64,000 bases of DNA, taken from assembly GCA_029582155.1 (NCBI GenBank), contig CM055901.1, positions 57,162,740 through 57,226,739 on the forward strand, read 5' to 3'. Origin of the DNA: Panopea generosa. Its lineage: Eukaryota > Mollusca > Bivalvia > Adapedonta > Hiatellidae. Below are positions 58,941-64,000 of the stretch, piece after piece. A program made the position numbers and the translations under genes. The notes beneath the pieces were generated by a model. It saw nothing but the letters and a program-made list of their open reading frames with translations, made no database searches and was not told where the DNA came from. Numbering within the stretch: the stretch's first letter is position 1; each line of letters starts with the position of its first letter.

Positions 58941-60450
58941 ATGAAAAAAAAAGAGAATTTTCTGTTTTCCCATAGTATCCCTATGAAAAATTCTAAGTCC
59001 CCTTACAGGGCCCCTATAAATTTTAGCCCTTAAATTCTTATCTGCAATCAATCCCCTAAACATAGGGATAATTTATGCCAAATATGAACAAATCTGACAT
59101 ACTGGTTCTTAAGAAAATGGTTTAAATAATTCCCAATTTTTACCCTTTTGGGGCCCCTCTTGACCCCTGTAGACAGTGAAACCCAGTCATTTTTACAAAT
59201 CTGAACCTCCTTCACCAAACAATGCTTCTGTGAAGATATACCGTATATCGTCGGCCATAAGTCGAATTTTTCAGACTCCAAAATCACTCTCTGAAACCCT
59301 ACTCGACTTATGGCCCCGTCCTAGTCCCGAGTGATGATTTTTTTTACCAACGGTCAGCTCCTACTGAAGTTTTGAACGTCGAATTTCAGTTTCAGCAACA
59401 GTCTATATGAACAATGACACCAAATGCAGAATTGAATTACACTCTTGTCAATCAACTATGCATCTCGCAAACACAAAGGATGATTACGTCATACGTGGAA
59501 AGTTACTTTGTTCATGGAAAACTCTGATTGACAGTTGAAAAAAATGATCGGTTTCAATTAGACGCTTGATGTTTTAACTCTATGCAAGGGAAACCTTGAT
59601 CTTGGTCAGCCGAACGATTGCATTGCCTAGCAACCTATACGATGTTGGCACGGGGTGTAAACATATATGCCGAAAATTGCCTTGGGATATTTGGGTCAGA
59701 AGTAACCGATTATTGCAATTTGCATTCCCACATATGTGGTGACACTTATCCACGGATTACAGAATATACCAAATATTCAACAGAAGACTGCATTTGTTTG
59801 TCAGCATCATATTTGCCGTTGATTCGATAACGGTACATGAAAGTATACTGGCGTAAGGTCAGTTGTGAGTGCAGGCAATCGCTACTGTAGGAATTTTAAT
59901 ATTTAGGTGACCCAAATCTCACCCACTTCCTTTTCGAAAATTCTGGGTCGTCTTAAGGAAGGGTCAATGCAAAAAACTGAGATCTGAAGGTCAAAAAGTC
60001 CCCTCGACTTATGGCCCAACTCGCCTTATGGCCGACGATATACGGTAGGCAAAATCATTTACATTTTAAAAACAAAACAAAACAAAAAATTTTTATAAGG
60101 ACATGTATCCCCTAATTGAACCCTACGGGCAGGGGATTTTTTTTATCCTAGGGACACCATTTGAACAACTACAAAACTATAGTTGGTCATCATTACTACA
60201 TAAACATTTTGAAAAATCTGTTTGGCCATTCATGAAAAGAATTTTTAAGTTTTGGACTATTTTTAGTAATGGTGGCCATCTTGAATTTCAGACCAAAAAA
60301 AATATCTTCTGTATAGTCTCCTATGCAACAGAAACATCCATGTGAAGTTTCAGTTTTATTGGCCTAGTGGTTTCAGAGAAAGTGCTACTAACAGACGACA
60401 GACAACGCGCCATCGTATAAGCACTTCTGGCCTTTGGCCAGAAAAGCTAA
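58941..60450 (+). mobile_element. Dispersed repeat family T, copy 3, split by an inserted element
   Basis: The repeat is interrupted at 59240-60046 by a terminal-inverted-repeat element. After the insertion it resumes with TAGTTGGTCATCATTACTAC and ends GACAGACAACGCGCC, then CTTTGGCCAGAAAAGCTAAA. Confidence 0.7.
59240..60046. mobile_element. 807-bp non-autonomous DNA transposon with 22-bp terminal inverted repeats
   Basis: The first 22 bases (59240-59261, beginning ACCGTATATCGTCGGCC and ending ATAAG) are an exact inverted match to 60025-60046. A subterminal CTCGACTTATGGCCC is present near both ends (about 59300 and 60003). No transposase frame is present; the 70-codon frame at 59618-59830 is unsupported. 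ACCGTAT...ATAAG-type termini recall ISL2EU/PIF-like elements, which is an inference from motif memory. Confidence 0.85.
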
Positions 60451-60519
60451 AAATATAATTTTGATGCTCAAAAACATTTTTAACATATTTCAGGTTATAT
60501 TATGGCATATCCAGTTTTA

Positions 60520-60680
60520 TTGGTGAAGGAAGATCTGAATGAATCTGAATAAAACCACTGTCCTTCTGCAAGTAAATGGCAAACTTACATCAAGTGTTAA
60601 AACAAAGCTGGGCTTGAACCCAAGAATAGAAGTCTCTAGACAACTGTGCCTTAGACCATCGGTTCTGGCACAGAACACCC
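60520..60680 (-). mobile_element. SINE family A copy, reverse orientation
   Basis: Reverse-complement blocks: CCAGTTTTATTGGTGAAGGA, ACCACTGTCCTTCTGCAAGT and GGGCTTGAACCCAAGAATAG (inverted B box), then TGTGCCTTAGACCATCGG. Confidence 0.75.
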
Positions 60681-61244
60681 AATTTATGGTGTGTTTTTTT
60701 TAATGACCATAAACTGACAGACAAGTAATGTGACCCAAATGTTAAAATGAATTCACAACTACTTGTATGATTTTATTTTTTTCAGACACAATATTAGCAC
60801 AAAACTAGTATACAAACAATAACATAAACAAAACTATTCTGTACAGTACATGTAGAATATCCTGCATAAATTCATCCCAACTTTATTTTTGAAATTTAAA
60901 TATTATTTATTCAAACATTATTTCTACCAACAGTGTCTGTAATATTGGGATTTAGACAGTTTAACTATGTCTTAAAGAGTTACGTTTTTTTTTTCAAGTT
61001 ATTTTGCTTAATTTAAGAAATTACAATTCTGCTTGCAACTACTCTGAACAAAATATCTAACAAAAACCAGTAATATTGTGGCTCGCTATTACAATGCCTC
61101 TTATGACCCATTCTTGCGGAAACCACCACTCCAACATCAAAATGTTGGGCAACTGGAGTGACGCGAGTCACAACATGGATGATTTTTCCACAACAGTATG
61201 TTCAGTGACACGGTGTGTTTAATACTTTAATTTAAACTTACTTA
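60681..61244. other. No feature seen
   Basis: AT-rich intergenic sequence. Confidence 0.4.
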
Positions 61245-61440
61245 TTTTACTTCGATTGTGAAACAAGTTCTTACAACTTAGGCAAATCACGCTCAAAGTC
61301 TTCCTGGTTAGAACCAGTACTGAGCATATGCGGAAAAGTGTCTTGCTCAACACCACACTTAGTCGTGGCGGAGGATCGGACCCACGACCCTCTGATCATG
61401 GGTTCAGTGCTCTACCACTGGACCAAGTGCTCAACATGAA
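61245..61440 (-). mobile_element. SINE family C copy, reverse orientation
   Basis: Contains AAACAAGTTCTTACAA, AGTGTCTTGCTCAACACC, GATCGGACCCACGACCC (inverted B box) and TGCTCTACCACTGGACCAAG (inverted A box). The tRNA-like arms are well preserved, but the flanking body marks it as a SINE, not a tRNA gene. Confidence 0.75.
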
Positions 61441-62183
61441 TTTGAAAGACATGTTTAATTAAGAAATCTTGTTACCACAGGAGTGGTCCATATGAGGTAA
61501 TGAAATAGATGAACCACGTAACTGTAACTACTCTTGTGACTTTTTGTTATGGGAGTGACATTTAATCAATTGTTAAGATTAAATTACTTGTTTATTTTCT
61601 TTGTCTACAGATATCTCCAATAAAATGTATTAAAAGAAGTTTTAATATTGGCAAGATGCGTTTGTTGGTTTGCTTCCAATGTAACACAGCTGGTTAGAAA
61701 TTTTGTCCAGTGAACACGTAATCACTGAAATGAGTGGATACAGGGCAGGTGCAAAACTTTGCATTTATTTTATACACATCGCAACAGACTCACTGCCTGA
61801 TAAGTATGGGAAGTAAATGGGGTCAAAATTCCTATTGTTAAAGGCTTAATTCTAAATTTTAAAAGTTCTACTGGATATGCTTGAATGTTTAACTCTTTAT
61901 TCCCATTTCTTAATTCTAAATTCTTAATTTCTGTTTAATATATATTTAACACTTGATATGTTATGTGTAATTCATAATGCCAATTGCTATTTCAGTCTTG
62001 CGAACAACAATTGAACTTGCTAGGAATAAAGAATTATACAGTAAACATAATTCAATTGAAAATTTGTAATTTAGCATAAAGCATTTACGAAGAGGAATTT
62101 TTACCCCATTTGCTTTCCATAGATTAGGAATATACAACAAGTGTATCACAGATTTTAATTTTTACACTATTAAATTATTCAAA
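61441..62183 (-). other. Probable 3' UTR and downstream region of TIMM29
   Basis: AT-rich sequence downstream of the minus-strand stop codon. It contains a reverse AATAAA at 61896-61901 about 285 bases beyond the stop. No other feature is seen. Confidence 0.45.
61896..61901 (-). terminator. Candidate poly(A) signal for TIMM29
   Basis: TTTATT on the plus strand reads AATAAA on the minus strand, about 285 bases past the stop codon at 62184. Confidence 0.35.
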
Positions 62184-62737
62184 CTATTTCATTTTCATAT
62201 CCCACGACACTAAACTTCTATCTTTATAAAATCTAAACTCCTTATTTGGAAGGCCATCTTGAAGCCACTCCTCAGGGTTCATGTCGTACTCCTTCATCCC
62301 CTCTTCTAAATATATCCATCTTCCAAACACACCTATGTCTACGATGGTTTTGTGAAACTCTGTCCAATGTGGCTTAACATATTTACATTTAGCTTCATAA
62401 AGACCCAACTCTGGACCATGAGTTCTCTTACACATCAGTGAACACACACCTAGATTAAAACATCTCATATGTCCGTCACTTGCGTACTTAGAAAACTGAC
62501 CAATCACAGACTGACTGCCAGGATTTCTGTTTAACTCTCCTACCAGCATCAGATCTGTAACGCTTTCTGTCAGTCGACTGTAGAACTCCACCTCTCCTGG
62601 GTTAGTTTTCATAAGGACCCCTACTCCAGTCAACAGAGAGATGTATATAGATGATTTGATTGGTCGGGCTTTCATATCCTGCCATGTTTCCACCGCGACA
62701 GTTTTGTAATCATCTATGATGTTCTTCACATAGTCGG
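62184..62737 (-). CDS. TIMM29: TIMM29 homologue (Tim29, TIM22 carrier translocase subunit), last coding exon, 5' partial
   Basis: Minus-strand exon: acceptor TTCTGTTTTTTAG ends at 62738, exon start 62737, TAG stop at 62184-62186. The first full codon is GAC, and the frame reads DYVKNIIDDYKTVAVETWQD with no local ATG start, so an upstream exon supplies the N-terminus. Family hallmarks match what I know of Tim29: DYK..A.ET..D.KARP, a predicted membrane segment SSIYISLLTGVGVL, then FNLGVCSLMCKR, LYEAKCKYVKPHWTEF, and DIGVFGRWIYLEEGMKEYDM. The C-terminal tail after GRW is shorter than in human TIMM29 as I recall it. Tim29 supports assembly of the TIM22 complex that inserts carrier proteins into the mitochondrial inner membrane. 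It converges on the plus-strand gene. Confidence 0.92.
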
Positions 62738-63708
62738 CTAAAAAACAGAAGAAAAAAAGAAAACTTTTACAATGGAAACTGTGAAAAATGTTCTCTGATC
62801 AAATTTTTTAACAATCAATGTATGGAAAGTGTGCACCTCAATAAAGAAACCAAATAGATATATGGCAAAGTCATTCTGAAATACTGAGTATTAAACAATG
62901 ATATTATCAGAACAAAACAGAATTTAAACAAGAATGACAAAATGTCACTGAAATGCCACTTAATTATCCTTTTTGCAAAGAGTTGACATTTTATACATTA
63001 ACTATATATATATATATTGCAAATTAAATCCCCATCCTTGCAGTACAGTTATCATCTGAAATATTACAACTTGATGCAAAAAATTAAATCCCCCGACTCG
63101 CGTATTTTATTAAAATTCACTAGATTTCTACTGAAAAGCATGTGTGTCTCTCAGATATTTTGAAACACTCCTGTAAACAGAAATCCTGGATCCACCCCTG
63201 TGTATAACAGACCAAATTCAAATCAAAATGAAATCATATGACTCATTCAATACGTCATTGTATATTACACACTTTTAAGTGGGAAATCTATTTCAGTCTA
63301 ACCTAGGCATGTAGCCCAAGTTAGGTAATCCCTTTTAAATATATTATTTTGACATATTTAATGCATTATCCAAGTATGAACTAAAAATACAAATATTTCT
63401 ATCATCAACGACTTAACTATTAATTTACCCACATCCATCTGATGAAAGTTGGTTTATTTTTTATAATGTTGTGCACACAGCTGTCTACTATATTCAAGGT
63501 CAATGTGTTCATTAATTTTTTGCTTCCCTCCATAAATTACTTTGAAAATTGTTTCTACTACATTACCAAGTTTACCATGGTAATAAAGTTCAAGGTCAAG
63601 ACATTATTTTATGTACACTTTACATATTAAATTCATAAAAGATAGTTCTATAACAACATTTGGTCATTTTCCTACTGTAAGCATTTAAAAGAAAATGAGA
63701 AAGCTCTA
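62738..63708. other. Intron upstream of the TIMM29 exon
   Basis: No 5' exon for TIMM29 was found. A (TA)n run lies at about 63003-63018, and a relic resembling the right half of repeat family Q at about 63197-63345. Confidence 0.4.
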
Positions 63709-63895
63709 CTTGCACATAGTGGCCATAGCACTTTTCGAAATTTCACAATATTAACCCTCTTTGGGGGGGGTCGTCTTAACCACTTATGGAAAAATACCCC
63801 CACCACACCCATACTGAACAAAATGTTAATTACTATGAAAAAGAAATACTTTGAATTCCCATCTTCATCTGTAAAAAAAATATAGTCCCCTTAAA
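63709..63895 (+). mobile_element. Dispersed repeat family T, 5' fragment (copy 4)
   Basis: AGTGGCCATAGCACTTTTCG, GGGGGGTCGTCTTAACCACT and ATATAGTCCCCTTAAAG match the start of copy 2 at 58100-58280 in the same orientation. Confidence 0.75.
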
Positions 63896-63970
63896 GGAAG
63901 TATATAGAGAAGGAAATATATAGAGATGTATCATTATATAGAGAAGGAAACATATAGAGATGTATATTGA
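63896..63970. repeat. Short tandem repeat with TATAGAGA core
   Basis: Two units of about 36 bp containing ATATAGAGAAGGAAA and ATATAGAGATGTAT, with a third partial. Confidence 0.8.
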
Positions 63971-64000
63971 GATGGAAATGCAACTGATTGAGAGTTTGTG

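Noticed and set aside
61350-61440. tRNA gene on the minus strand
   Set aside because: A and B box-like sequences are present, but the surrounding body repeats at 29997-30130. It is a SINE head without a convincing full cloverleaf.

Overview
The window is animal genomic DNA, most likely from a bivalve or related mollusc. It is AT-rich, has short exons with GT/AG boundaries and multi-kilobase introns, and is crowded with minisatellites, tRNA-headed SINEs and short inverted-repeat transposons. Nothing is prokaryotic: there are no operons or Shine-Dalgarno starts. The phylum is an inference from gene structure and repeat character; the species is not determinable here.

Two genes can be supported. 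The first lies on the plus strand and fills most of the window (2775-51042 plus 3' UTR). Its common part is four exons: 36787-37010, 43081-43227, 49139-49468 and 50897-51042. They join in a single open frame of 282 codons and end at TGA. Upstream are four candidate coding exons (2775, 13235, 26125, 31218). Each has an ATG with an in-frame stop just upstream, and each ends at a GT donor after two bases of a codon, which is the phase the common exon at 36787 requires. The simplest reading is one gene with four alternative promoters/first exons giving four N-termini (54, 102, 60 and 54 residues) on one shared body. I do not recognise the family. The shared body is low-complexity, Ser/Asn/Gln-rich and basic, has two pure CAA-encoded Q7 tracts, and ends in a well-formed helix with a Lys/Arg cluster.

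The second gene lies on the minus strand at the right end (62184-62737): the last coding exon of a TIMM29 (Tim29, TIM22 carrier translocase subunit) homologue. Its 5' exon or exons are not seen and probably lie beyond position 64000. The two genes converge on a repeat-rich spacer (about 51.7-61.9 kb).

The rest is repeats. Tandem arrays: 51 bp (715-1419), 12 bp (3838-4674), 15 bp (6017-6238), 37 bp (14362-15008), 16 bp (15226-15615), 39 bp with a 651-bp higher-order period (16035-18380), 43 bp (38233-39463) abutting 30 bp (39464-41475), 46 bp (46870-49105) directly upstream of exon 4, and 35 bp (53810-54480). Many have periods divisible by three and so create long non-genic open frames. Mobile elements: several tRNA-headed SINE families, a TTAA-flanked hairpin MITE in three copies, a TA-flanked mariner-type MITE, an 807-bp element with 22-bp terminal inverted repeats, a non-LTR reverse transcriptase remnant, and several longer dispersed tandem-structured repeats.

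The most interesting signals are the set of phase-matched alternative first exons and the roughly 2.2-kb array upstream of exon 4 in which almost every repeat unit carries a consensus-like 3' splice site.
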